In this document: positions 10,631-20,800 of the stretch, in pieces
Layout: every line of letters starts with the position of its first letter
Position numbering within the stretch: position 1 is the first letter of the stretch
Origin: Epithemia pelagica
Taxonomy: Eukaryota > Bacillariophyta > Bacillariophyceae > Surirellales > Surirellaceae
Direction: 5' to 3'
Assembly (NCBI GenBank): GCA_946965045.2
Contig: OX337242.1
Location: forward strand, 1,860,001 to 1,924,000
Length of the DNA stretch: 64,000 bases
Translations under genes and position numbers: made by a program
The notes under the pieces: generated by a model
Told to the model about the DNA's origin: nothing
Databases searched by the model: none
The model's input: only the letters and a program-made list of their open reading frames with translations

Positions 10631-13600
10631 ATGTCAACACAACCGACGATGGCAGAACAAGAGGAGACACCCCCGGCTCATCCCACACAAGCAGAGAACC
10701 CAGACCCTCCACCTGCACAGCAAGACGAGAACCCACCCGCTGCTTTAGCCCCCCAAGGGAACAACAATCAACAGAATAGGCAACACCCTACCCAAGCCCA
10801 ACGAACCGAAGCAATTCATCAAGAAATCAAGAAAGAGAAAGACTATGTCCCCTTCCTCAAAAGTCCACCGAGAGAGCATTTCAAGAATCTGAATACCTAC
10901 TGGGGAACAGTGAGACACTTGGACTTTTGCCAGTTAACAGAATTACAAGCAAGACTTGACACCAAAGAAGTTAGCAAAATGGAAGGTATTTCTCGATGCT
11001 TTGCTGTACTCAACCAAGCATCAAAAGAGGACCAAACAGCACCCAAAAAGTCATGGGGATCCATATGTAAGCGTCTTGTGGTGTGCCCGATTTGCTTTGA
11101 AGACCCAGAGAAGTCTTTTATCGCCTCTACCATCCTCTGTGGTGTCAGCAAGCAGAAGAAAAGTGGCTCCTCTTCGAATGTTAGCCAACATATGGATTCT
11201 TTTCACCCGCATGTGAAAGAAGAAATGGAACGAAAAAAAAAAATTGGACCGAAGTCCAATGTAGAAAGCAACCAACCACTTATGACATCCTACAAGGGTT
11301 CCATGATGTCAAAGGACGAGGCTAGAATCAAGTTTCAACAATCAATCTACCAGTTTGTCAACGACAACGGCTTACCCACTTCAACAGTGGAAAAGAAGTC
11401 CTTCCGAGCTATGCTGGAATTCGCCATTCTTAACGCCCAGAAGCTGTCGACAAAAGATTGTGTCATGAGCAACAAAGCCATCATACGCAAGCGACTTGAT
11501 TCCTACAACAATTTTCTCCAAACTGTTTCCTCCCTATGCCTGAATGTCCGGATGGCCTACAAGCTAATTTGTGGCAAAACAATTCCCTTCGCCACAATTT
11601 GTCATGACATATGGCAAGGCCATCGAAAAGACATCCTTGGATTGTGCCTAATGCTGATTGACCCCAGGAATTGCGTGTTTTACAAGATTCCCGTAGGTCT
11701 CTGCGAAACAGACGGCCACACAGCAGCCCAAGTGGCGACCCACACACTAAAAATCCTCACAACCGTTGGAATTACGCAGTCTGACCTCTCCTCTTCCGTA
11801 AACGACAATACAAATTCGGCAGTCCTTGCCGGAAAGTACATTGTGGGAAATCAGACTGGAGGAAAGTGCGATATGCATCGTGCGGAATTAATTCTTAAGC
11901 ACGCCACCGGCTTGGCTATACGACGAAGGGGGGGAAGGGTAATCGACCAGTTTCCCGGATTTGTGGACACATACAAGAAAGCCTTGAAGTTAGCTTCAAT
12001 CCTGATGACGAAGAGAAAGAAGAGATTCCAGGCATTGAGGGACTACGCAACAAAAAATCACCAAGTTGTAGTGGAGATCCGTATGCCGAACACAACCAGG
12101 GTTCTCGGATGCGCTCTCACATTCCATGATCTCCTACGTGATAAGTACGTCATGGATGACTACAATTCACAAGAGTTTTCTGTAGACAAAGACTTCCGCG
12201 AAAATTATCTGTCCAAGGAGGACTGGCAGGCCATAGCAGAATTCGAAGGAATTCTTTCTCCACTCAAGAAATGCGCCATGTCCTTACAAGCAGATGATCC
12301 TTCCTCTGCTGCAGGCTCTTTGCTGGAAATCTTTGGTTGCCATCATGGAATTAAATATCACAAAGACAACGGTGTCTCTGTTCTGCTTGTGAACCCCACA
12401 GAACTAGACACAGAGTTCCAACGTTGGGATGCCAGGTTAACCATAGAGAAACTCCGTTCCAAAAGGAAAAATATCAAGTTTGCAGATTTACTGCCCGCCT
12501 CACGGATGCTTATTAACCGGCTTCTACGTGAATTTCGCACCTACATGATGAATGGTGACAACGTCCATGCAGAGAATGCTATCTGCGGTCATCCGTTTCT
12601 CTGCTACATGGCACCGTACATCCTGAAAAAAATCAAGATCTACGACGACTACGACATCTCCAGAATCCAAAAACAATTTGTTGATGACATGGTAGCAAAG
12701 TTTTCTACTCCTGAAAGGTTGGCAATGAATGGACCAGCCCCAATGGCCGAGACAGCCAATGAGGAGGTTGTAGATATAGAAGACGACGACTCGGATGATG
12801 ACGATGTGTTCAATATTTTTCGGAATCATGGAGAGAATGAAGACAGCATGTGCGTGGAAAACAACAATCTTAACACGTTGGACGAGCAGAAGAAGAGCTT
12901 TAGAGAACAATGTAACAACGAATTCAAGGGGTTCAAGGATTACTGTCAGCGCATTATCCACAGTTCCTGGGAATCGTTGATTAGGGAGTATCCCACCGTT
13001 CTTTTTTCTGAAAAGTCACCAAAATGGACGCCTCAAGAAAAGAAAAAGTTCAGACGGGCATGTAATGATCAAGATTTCAACAGTGTGGGCAAGTATTTTG
13101 ATGTCTTACAGTGGTGGCAGGCGAAGAAGAGTAATTTCAGGATGATTTTCCCAAGTGCCCTCGTGTGGCTCTCGAAGCCTTCTACAAACGCTTTCCAAGA
13201 GAGGATATTTTCTTTCTCCTCATGGTTTGATAGCAATAGATTGATGAGGAACGAGGTCAAGAAACATTTCGAGATTCGCACCATGGAGATGGTAACAAGA
13301 AAGGTTCGTGGAGAGATTGAGGTTAATGAAATGACCCTGAAAAAGAAATCTCAACACACCACAGAGAACGAGGACGAAGCGCAAACCAGGGGTAAGGCCG
13401 AGGAGCAAGTTAGGAGTAATGCCACACAGCGCCAGATAAGTCAACAGGAGCAACTGCAGAACCAACAAAGAACAGCTTCAAGCCAAGAGATAGACGAGGC
13501 CCAGGCCGAAATAGAGGCGGAAGTAATCTCCGTGGTTGATGACGATGACGATGAAGACAACAATGGAACTGACTACGGCAGTGGCGAAGATAATGAAGAA

Positions 13601-14398
13601 CAAAATGAAGCTGTTGAGGAACATGAGCAGGGAACCGATGAAGTCTCGGTATGGGATTCCATTGCTGAAGGGACCACTCAAGGTCATATGAAACGTCTGA
13701 AAACCATTTTGAAGGGTGTAAAAGATATGCAGAAGCACCACAAGGCCCGGGAACAAATTGAACTTGATGAAGACGAAGGGAACGATGGGATTGTTGGTTC
13801 AGAATACGAATACAAATGCAGTGATTCTAATCTGGATTTGGTACAAAAATTCGATGACGTAGTGCTCATTGATATCGTGGACGAAGGGGACAAGGAACAA
13901 ATGGAATGCATGGGTCGTCTTGGCAAAGACAAGGACCCATTTCAGTCAGATAGTGATGCTTGCATCATTGAGGCGGTCAAACTACAACAAATGAACTTGA
14001 TGGCTGGTTCTAGTATTTCTGCATCTTCAAATCGAACAATGAATCCCACTACATCGACGACAGATCAAGGCAACAGTACCAGTGGAAGTGTTCAAGGAAG
14101 TGTGACAGGAATCGTTTCGACGACAACTCCTGCTACACACAGTACCACACCAACAACCCAACGATCCACCACCTTATCAAAAAGGAAGGCAACAACTCAA
14201 ACGAGTGCATCTTCCAAAAGAGTGCGCCAACAATCCATTCAAGAATCGGCATCTCGAACAAAGTCCAAGTCCAAATCGTCGAGAGCAAAGAAACCACCTC
14301 CTGCAGAACACATCGGAGAGCAGCAAGAAGAACAACGACAACAACAACGAAGGACAAGTCCGCGACGCCGCACCAATAACAGTAATGAAGACCACTGA
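10631..14398 (+). CDS. hAT transposase with BED-type zinc finger
   Basis: About 1,255 residues from the ATG at 10631; another in-frame ATG lies at 10553. After a Pro/Gln-rich N-terminus a BED-like zinc finger lies at about 150-197 (C-P-I-C, then H-x5-H). The catalytic region shows hAT landmarks: a first Asp in CHDIWQGHRKDILGL, a second in VNDNTNS, and the C-D-M-H-R-A-E-L block corresponding to the hAT C-x2-H motif. The C-terminal dimerisation domain is clear (DVLQWWQAKKSNF and the P-S-T-N-A-F-Q-E-R-I-F-S block, canonical P-S-x-x-x-E-R-x-F-S). A long acidic, Gln/Ser/Thr-rich tail ending in basic patches makes it longer than usual hAT transposases. It has no internal stop, so it could be functional. 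Confidence 0.93.
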   Translation: MSTQPTMAEQEETPPAHPTQAENPDPPPAQQDENPPAALAPQGNNNQQNRQHPTQAQRTEAIHQEIKKEKDYVPFLKSPPREHFKNLNTYWGTVRHLDFCQLTELQARLDTKEVSKMEGISRCFAVLNQASKEDQTAPKKSWGSICKRLVVCPICFEDPEKSFIASTILCGVSKQKKSGSSSNVSQHMDSFHPHVKEEMERKKKIGPKSNVESNQPLMTSYKGSMMSKDEARIKFQQSIYQFVNDNGLPTSTVEKKSFRAMLEFAILNAQKLSTKDCVMSNKAIIRKRLDSYNNFLQTVSSLCLNVRMAYKLICGKTIPFATICHDIWQGHRKDILGLCLMLIDPRNCVFYKIPVGLCETDGHTAAQVATHTLKILTTVGITQSDLSSSVNDNTNSAVLAGKYIVGNQTGGKCDMHRAELILKHATGLAIRRRGGRVIDQFPGFVDTYKKALKLASILMTKRKKRFQALRDYATKNHQVVVEIRMPNTTRVLGCALTFHDLLRDKYVMDDYNSQEFSVDKDFRENYLSKEDWQAIAEFEGILSPLKKCAMSLQADDPSSAAGSLLEIFGCHHGIKYHKDNGVSVLLVNPTELDTEFQRWDARLTIEKLRSKRKNIKFADLLPASRMLINRLLREFRTYMMNGDNVHAENAICGHPFLCYMAPYILKKIKIYDDYDISRIQKQFVDDMVAKFSTPERLAMNGPAPMAETANEEVVDIEDDDSDDDDVFNIFRNHGENEDSMCVENNNLNTLDEQKKSFREQCNNEFKGFKDYCQRIIHSSWESLIREYPTVLFSEKSPKWTPQEKKKFRRACNDQDFNSVGKYFDVLQWWQAKKSNFRMIFPSALVWLSKPSTNAFQERIFSFSSWFDSNRLMRNEVKKHFEIRTMEMVTRKVRGEIEVNEMTLKKKSQHTTENEDEAQTRGKAEEQVRSNATQRQISQQEQLQNQQRTASSQEIDEAQAEIEAEVISVVDDDDDEDNNGTDYGSGEDNEEQNEAVEEHEQGTDEVSVWDSIAEGTTQGHMKRLKTILKGVKDMQKHHKAREQIELDEDEGNDGIVGSEYEYKCSDSNLDLVQKFDDVVLIDIVDEGDKEQMECMGRLGKDKDPFQSDSDACIIEAVKLQQMNLMAGSSISASSNRTMNPTTSTTDQGNSTSGSVQGSVTGIVSTTTPATHSTTPTTQRSTTLSKRKATTQTSASSKRVRQQSIQESASRTKSKSKSSRAKKPPPAEHIGEQQEEQRQQQRRTSPRRRTNNSNEDH

Positions 14399-14541
14399 TA
14401 AATACAGAACATGACGGAACAGAAAACAAAAAAGACTACATACGACTACATACGAGAACGACTACATACAAGATACATGCGAGAACCAAAAAGAAAAAGA
14501 ACAAACAAGGAAAAACAGATAGTAACTAATAAGAAATTGAC

Positions 14542-16416
14542 TCATGAGGAACTGCAATAGGACCGATACAAATGAAGGAAATTGTTGTGTAGGTTGTAGA
14601 TCTCTTTGCTGTCTAAGAGTTTCTTCTTATGGTCTTTGTCAAGACGACGGACTGTGAAATCCATCTGGATTTCTGAACATTGGTGACGTGTCTTTGGGTC
14701 TTGTATTAGTTGCCCGAGCGCTCCAAACATTGGGTTGACCCATTCCCAGTACTCCTTTGGAATCCAAGACTCCAACAAAGCCGAGCACATGTCTGGGTCG
14801 TTGCATGATTTGGGGATCCATCCCAGGGCTCGAGAGCAGCGATGTACATGCACATCAGTTGGAATTCCGTCAATTCTTTGAAATGCAAATGCCAAGACAA
14901 TTGTGGCAGTCTTGTACCCAACCCCATGCAGACACATTAGTTCTTGCACCGTTATGGTTTCTGGTATAATTCCAGAATGCCGTTGGATGAAGTAGTCTGC
15001 TGCGTTGACGATAGCCTCAGCATTCTTATAATATAGACCAGTCTCTGCCAATAGGGAACATACAGCGTTCATCCCATAGTTGAGTGCAATGTCACTGGTT
15101 GCCCGACTAGAGACAAACCCACATTGGAACAAAGTGGGTACCACTTTAGCTAATTGTTTGTCGCTTGTGTTGGAACTCATAAGAATCACAACCAAGCACA
15201 TGAAGGCTCGGTCGGATTCTGGTGAGAGATGGTCGTTAATCCAGTCTTCCCAACTGTCTCTTGGAGCTTCCAGACCTTTGGAAAGGAAATGTTCATGAAG
15301 CTTTTTCAAATACTGCAAGTCGACAACCCTCTTTCTCAAAGTCTGTTCAGATATTGTGGGGGGGCAACTTTTTGTTTTGTTGTACAAGGAGAGATCATTG
15401 GGTTTCAAACGAACAGGTTGACCAGGCATGTGTCGAATATTGTTCTTATCTTTGTAGCAGATTTGTCGCCTTGCTCTGGATGCTTTAATGAGGAGGTTGG
15501 CGGCGGTGGCATATTGTTTGCGAGTCATAATCTGAGAATATGGTGGGTTGCTGTGTTTGGCAACAGAAGATCGCTTTGTCGGAGTGTCAGGTTTTGGCTT
15601 TGCAACAGCGATTTCTTGTGATGATGAGTTGTGTTTTGCATTGACTGGAGATGGTTTTGTCGATTGAGATGGTGATGTGGGTGGAGATGGTCCATCAATG
15701 GGGAAGGAATTAGCAGGTTCAATCGAATCTGGAGGAGTAGTTACTGGAGTAGACAGAATGGTTGGATCTCCTTGGGATATAATCTTGTTGGATATTTGGG
15801 ACAACATTGATGTAGCAATGCATTGTAAGAGAGGATCGATAGAGACTGGGTGAATTGTTCTGTTGTGTGATGTAGAAACAGAAATGAGTGCATCACGATG
15901 TATCATCCACTCCAGAGTATAGTCTTCCATCGATTGAACATTGAGGTCTTCTTGAGTATCAATTTGCCCATTCAATAATACATATTCAATTGCTTCTTTG
16001 TATCCAATGTCTTCGGTGTTGACTTCGTATATAGGTTGACAGCTGCAGTGGAGGTGCAATACTGGGAAATCATCTTTAGGCCGGCTCATTTTGAACTTGG
16101 GGTTGCTCAACAGGAAGTTGGTGGGAATTTCTTGCGAGGGATATAAACCATGGTGAACCAGTAATGAGATAAGGTAGATGGATTGGTCCATAGAAAGAGA
16201 TGGCTTGATCTGACATGGATGGCTTGTCAGAATATCAAGAGAGCACGAAGTGTAGCGAATTGAAGCATCTTCTCGAATGAGCCAAACAAGAATGGTGTCT
16301 TGTATTGCTTCCATTCTCAAATCAAAAGACATGGTTGACAAGTCTGGGAGTTCTTCTCGAATGAATTTGAAAAATGAGTGTGGAGCTTGAGAGAGAGAGA
16401 AACAACAGGAGAGCAT
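14542..16416 (-). CDS. Endonuclease III-like (HhH-GPD) DNA glycosylase carried by the hAT element
   Basis: About 624 residues from the ATG at 16416. The N-terminal two-thirds is unrecognised, with a Ser/Pro/Lys linker. The C-terminal part is a full HhH-GPD domain: LMSSNTSDKQLAKVVPTLF, GLYYKNAEAIVNAADYF, then the hairpin LHGVGYKTATIVLAFAF and TDVHVHRCSRALGWIP. The catalytic Lys (codon 14911-14913) and Asp (14864-14866) of bifunctional Nth/NTH1 enzymes are both present. The following W-x-W-V-N-x-M-F-G-A-L-G-Q segment matches eukaryotic NTH, but the four Fe-S cysteines are missing, as in yeast Ntg1. Known family members excise damaged pyrimidines, and the related DEMETER group excises 5-methylcytosine; its role in the transposon is inferred. 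It ends 143 bp from the transposase stop, tail-to-tail. Confidence 0.88.
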   Translation of the reverse strand: MLSCCFSLSQAPHSFFKFIREELPDLSTMSFDLRMEAIQDTILVWLIREDASIRYTSCSLDILTSHPCQIKPSLSMDQSIYLISLLVHHGLYPSQEIPTNFLLSNPKFKMSRPKDDFPVLHLHCSCQPIYEVNTEDIGYKEAIEYVLLNGQIDTQEDLNVQSMEDYTLEWMIHRDALISVSTSHNRTIHPVSIDPLLQCIATSMLSQISNKIISQGDPTILSTPVTTPPDSIEPANSFPIDGPSPPTSPSQSTKPSPVNAKHNSSSQEIAVAKPKPDTPTKRSSVAKHSNPPYSQIMTRKQYATAANLLIKASRARRQICYKDKNNIRHMPGQPVRLKPNDLSLYNKTKSCPPTISEQTLRKRVVDLQYLKKLHEHFLSKGLEAPRDSWEDWINDHLSPESDRAFMCLVVILMSSNTSDKQLAKVVPTLFQCGFVSSRATSDIALNYGMNAVCSLLAETGLYYKNAEAIVNAADYFIQRHSGIIPETITVQELMCLHGVGYKTATIVLAFAFQRIDGIPTDVHVHRCSRALGWIPKSCNDPDMCSALLESWIPKEYWEWVNPMFGALGQLIQDPKTRHQCSEIQMDFTVRRLDKDHKKKLLDSKEIYNLHNNFLHLYRSYCSSS

Positions 16417-16689
16417 ATGCTTGACAAAGATATTGTTGGGCGACAACTACTTGGGTATTGTTGGGAGCTCATTGAGACAATAGGTACGATAAAATGTGAC
16501 GACTGAGAGTATACGATGTACAATGGTGTAAGATGGAAGACATCAGGAATATGGACAAGTTCCACAAAGGAGTGTGTTGCTGTTTGTCGATACTGAAACA
16601 TACAGGCGTACCTAACATCTTCTTAGTTGTATGTTGTACGACTATAATGGTGGAGAAAGGATAAGGAGTACAGTGTGTGACTGTGAGTC

Positions 16690-17060
16690 ATAATTCAGAG
16701 AATGAATGGAATTGGTGAATGTGTAATTCATTTATTCTGAATGGTGGTGTGAATTGAGAATGATTCATTCAATTCAAATTCGTTCGAAAAGGGAATTGGG
16801 ATTGGAATTTAATTCCAATTGGTTCGAAAAGGGAATTGGGAATTGAATTCAATTCAAAGGGTATGAAATAGGGGAATAGTAAAGTTAAGTGAATTTATTG
16901 ATTGTAAACATAATTGACTTTGGTAATTAAGTTCATTTACTATCCGTAAATTAGTACACTTTCATGATTAATTCAATTGTGTATATGTCGTGAAGTGAAT
17001 CGTTAATTCTTAATTTAATTCTAAACTGATTGGAAAAGTGAATAATCAATCTACATTCAA
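16690..17060 (-). repeat. hAT subterminal repeats, right
   Basis: AT-rich with repeats such as GGGAATTGGGAATTGAATTC and two copies of GGTTCGAAAAGGGAATTGGG-like units near 16,780-16,840. They are inverted relative to the left-end repeats. Confidence 0.6.
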
Positions 17061-17083
17061 GTTTAGATGGCACATAAAATGAC

Positions 17084-17095
17084 TTCCAGACCCTG
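17084..17095 (-). repeat. hAT terminal inverted repeat, right
   Basis: TTCCAGACCCTG is the exact reverse complement of the left end. Confidence 0.9.
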
Positions 17096-17103
17096 CATGG
17101 GAT
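17096..17103. repeat. hAT target-site duplication, right copy (CATGGGAT)
   Basis: Identical to 10012-10019. Confidence 0.95.
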
Positions 17104-17459
17104 ACTTCCCATTCCCCCATCCCCCAAAATTTGAATGTCCGAGAAGACTTTGGGATTGGGGGGAATGCGAAGTGCCCTGTCATCGCTTCTCACATTTTTG
17201 CGTTCAACAAAAGATCGCCACCACAAAAACAGAAGAGAACACAAGAAGAGCCATCGAATACAGAGACGAGAGATTCGGCAGCAGTGGATGCATGTCGTTC
17301 TTTTAACTCATTGAGTGTTGGAGCTGTTGCACACTCGCTAAGCGAGTCGTTTCAGACCGCATCGAATCATTGTCTCCATCATCTTTGGTTCATTATATTC
17401 GCGTGTGACCGATAACCATCACCCACCACTACGAAGCGAAACCCAGACGAAGAAGCATC
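17104..17459. other. Right flank of the hAT insertion and upstream region of the next gene
   Basis: No confident gene. Short plus-strand frames (17067-17415) show no domain. The segment should contain the promoter of the membrane-protein gene that starts at 17460 or 17838. Confidence 0.35.
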
Positions 17460-17816
17460 ATGCAGCAGTCCTTGTTTCCATCCAATCAAAGGGCTTCGCC
17501 GTCCGGTGATCCTCCAACTAGCAGGGATTCTGGTGGTACTGGTGATCCTCACAAGCGCACCACCAAGAACACCACACTCAAGCCACGTCGCCTACCAGCT
17601 TCATCATCCTCGTCCACGAAACCGATCAAGAAGAAACCACCACCAGCGCTGTCTGCTTCGGCCAACCACCAACGTCGTCCTCTAACGAGCACAACTCGAG
17701 GAGGGGCGTCGTCGTCGTCATCATCAACTTTACGACCTTCCACTCATCGATTGCCTCCGAAACCGTCACCCTTTGGTAGCCATCGCAATTCAAAGACGAG
17801 TGGTATCAAACCATAG
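17460..17816 (+). CDS. Pro/Ser/Lys-rich N-terminal segment, in frame with the next gene but ended by TAG
   Basis: A 118-codon frame starting with ATG, rich in Ser, Pro, Thr and Lys and without any domain. It is in the same frame as the coding region beginning at 17838 and is separated from it only by the TAG at 17814-17816. It is either a short upstream ORF or the true N-terminus interrupted by a nonsense change. I found no GT-AG intron that removes the stop and keeps frame. Confidence 0.35.
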   Translation: MQQSLFPSNQRASPSGDPPTSRDSGGTGDPHKRTTKNTTLKPRRLPASSSSSTKPIKKKPPPALSASANHQRRPLTSTTRGGASSSSSSTLRPSTHRLPPKPSPFGSHRNSKTSGIKP

Positions 17817-17837
17817 TCCAAACCAACCCTTCCACCC

Positions 17838-20800
17838 ATGCCTCATGATTGGGCCCAGGCCTTGGTTCAGGAACGACTGGCTGCCATGCAACAAGACCAA
17901 CCAGTACCAAACAACAACAGAAACGACAAGGAGAAAGACACGGATGGGGTCCATGTGGAGGACTCCCCTGGTACTACTACTGATCCTTCCGAAACCACAG
18001 CTAATACAGCGACTTCCGTACCACCGGCCACTGCCTTGACCCGTCATTACGAGCAAAGAAACGAGTATTTGCAAACGACCTTGCCCCGTCGCAAATGGAA
18101 GGCCTGGCATACCTTTGTCTCGGTACGACATTGTTGGCCCTATCCACCGCATCATGTTGGATACGTTGATGTCGCGGTCGTGGATTTGTACGATGGGGGA
18201 GAACCGAGTTTTCCCGCCTGTTGGAAACACTTTCGACAGGACATGGTCCAACACTTTGGTCAACACAAACCGGTACAGGGGTGGACCTTGTATACGGCCC
18301 TTTGTGCCTTGATTCACTTGAGACACACCACGATACCGGCCCTTTGGCATGAATTTGGCACGAATGGTGACGCACAATTATCGAATCATGGATCAATAGG
18401 GAGACATTTTGCGACTCTTTCGATCTCATCAAATTGATGTTACCGACTTTGATTCCTTTGTGTTTGGAGAGTCATCGGAGGACGAATCAAGGACCACAAA
18501 CACGAATAGTACACGAAATAATAATCACGTGATAGAGGTCCAAGGAGAAGAACCACAAGAGGAGGAGGAGGAAGAAGAAGAAGAAGAAGAGCAGGAAGGC
18601 GAAACGTTTGAAGAAGAGCCAAGCGATGCACAAGTTGTGGAAACTGTGCCAGAAAATGAGCCAACGTTGCTCGTTGACCCAAACGGGGATGCTCCGATCG
18701 CTCCAACACTGGGTGTTTCTACGAAAGAAGAAGAACAAGATGAGGGTGGTTCCACGTCTCGTACGGCTTCAACGAATCCTACTGTGCCGCCGCCTCCTCC
18801 TGTCTTGTTTGAACAAGCCTTGGCACTGGCGCAAGCCTTGCATTACTACATTGATTTGGGATTTCATCGAGTCCCCCAACCCGTGTCTGTTTCGGGTCGG
18901 GTATCCACGGTATGGAACCAACCACAACCGGAAGAGGACTACCAAACAATTCGTCGACACGAACAAATTCAACAATTGCTGCGACAATATCCAAAACTTC
19001 GAGATCCCTTGTTGGTATCGCGTCAAGATGGTACGTGCTGTGGTGGTATTCTAACAAATGTATATATGTGTGTACCTTGAATCCCTGTCGTGTCTAACTC
19101 CAAACTGGTTTTCCTCCCACCGTGTGCGTTTCTGGTGGTGCTTTGGTGACCGCAGTGCTTCGTCACTCCATGACTGCTTCGTTCCGAACCGACCGCAACA
19201 ACCCACGAGCAAATCCTGTATCAGTAGACTCCTCTACGTTACACGAACGACGACGAGCACCGCCACGAATCCCAGGCCTTCTTGTTCCGGCGATAGTCCG
19301 TCGAAGTACCAGCGAAGCCGAATATGGCTATTCTCCCACCGAACCACAACCCTGGGAAAGTTACCTCATTAATCCTCATCGGGTTGGATTGGGCGTTTCC
19401 AATGCCATGAGTCAATTGTGCTACGATCGGACGCAAAAGGCCTGGCGGTACGATTATGGAGAATGGGTGGAAATTCGCAGTACGTACGACATTCGTAATT
19501 GTTTGGTTATGCGGATGTGATGGAGCATGATGTGCCTCGGGAACACCTTTGTTCTTGTTTTTTCCTCATACACAATGGCGTTTGTTGTTTGCTTGGCTTT
19601 CTCTTCTTCACGCAGATAACAAAATGAAATGGCGTTTGACCCAAGTGACGGAACGGCTGATCCAGATATCCGTGAGTTTACTGTGTCATGAATGAATCAT
19701 GGAGTGCTTTCTTGTGAAAGACACTTGATGTGCTAACCATGTCTGTTTGTGTCTTTGGTTGTCCGTCTTTCTTCTGTGCCTGTATCCATGAAATGCCGTA
19801 GAACGACAAGGTGATTCGAACCTACAATACTCACAGTGATTGGGACCATATCTATGACAATGATCCGGACAAGGTGATTTATTATCGTCCTGGAAAGGAA
19901 AAGAAAGGAGGACTCAATGATGAGGATAGTACCGAAAATATTCCCTGTGTGGGCGTTGATCAAACTTCCATTCGACTACCCCAGGAAGCCTTGGTTCGTA
20001 TTTTTGGGATTGGTCCATGGATTTGGCAGCGATGGGCTTGTTTGCAGTTAGAACTGGTCTTACGGTTCTGCCAAGACGGACAAGAACAACATCGCAATGA
20101 TTTTGCCAATCTCGAGATTTGCAATTACGCATTGGAACTCTGGACGGCGTGGTTGTATCACAAGAAGAATACTGCCTTTCGTGAACTTTATGAAACGGTG
20201 GGCCCGTCGGGTCAAGAAGAGCTGTTGCGGCATGTCATGGATCCGTTTACGGTGATGCATTCGGTGATTCACGATGAGGAACGTTGGGATTTCCAGGCCA
20301 ACGAGGACAGTGTATCTGTCTTTTTGTACACGGCCATGCTGGGTGCCGGATTTTTGGATGCCCTGGTGGTCATTTTTTTGCAGGTACGTGCAGCCTCATT
20401 GGATGGGATTGTCATGTTTGTAAATTGACCAGCGATTTTCTCATATCGATCGTGGAACAAACATAGATTACAATGCCGTTGATGCTGTACTTTCTCATGG
20501 CAGATGCAGGACAACGCCGCAATGCAGCGGAGAGTCCCGACGATCGACCACAAGGAACCCGCTTAATGTTGGCCTTGGCTTTATTCTACTATGCGTACAA
20601 GATCTCAAAAGACTTGCGTGTCATTTTCATGCATGTCATGGATTCGGATTCGTCACTGCATTCCCGCCTCCTTGCAATTTGTCGCATTGCTTGGGAAACT
20701 GGATTTCAAACCAAGCCTACATCAGTGGGATACATGCTCGAAATCTTGTTGAACTCTGGCTACGTCGTCGCTCTGTATCTTCTCAATGTGGTACGTTCAT

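Larger units (their letters stand above)
10020..17095. mobile_element. Complete hAT DNA transposon carrying a transposase and a DNA glycosylase
   Basis: The element is 7,076 bp. Its ends are inverted (CAGGGTCTGGAA at the left; the reverse complement at 17084-17095) and it is flanked by perfect 8-bp copies of CATGGGAT. The terminal CAGGG is usual for hAT. It encodes a hAT transposase on the plus strand and, converging with it, an endonuclease III-type glycosylase on the minus strand. About 300-400 bp at each end are AT-rich with many AATTC/AATTG repeats in opposite orientation. The perfect target duplication and long open frames indicate a recent, possibly still competent copy. Confidence 0.95.

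Noticed and set aside
14542-16416. DEMETER/ROS1-type 5-methylcytosine glycosylase
   Set aside because: The LGW-I-P after the Asp recalls this family, but the V-H-V-H-R and W-x-W-V-N-x-M-F-G-A-L-G-Q blocks fit NTH1/Ntg1 better, and the flanking DEMETER domains are absent.
10012-17103. Interpretation of the two long ORFs as host genes
   Set aside because: Exact 8-bp duplications and inverted ends enclose both, so they belong to the transposon.
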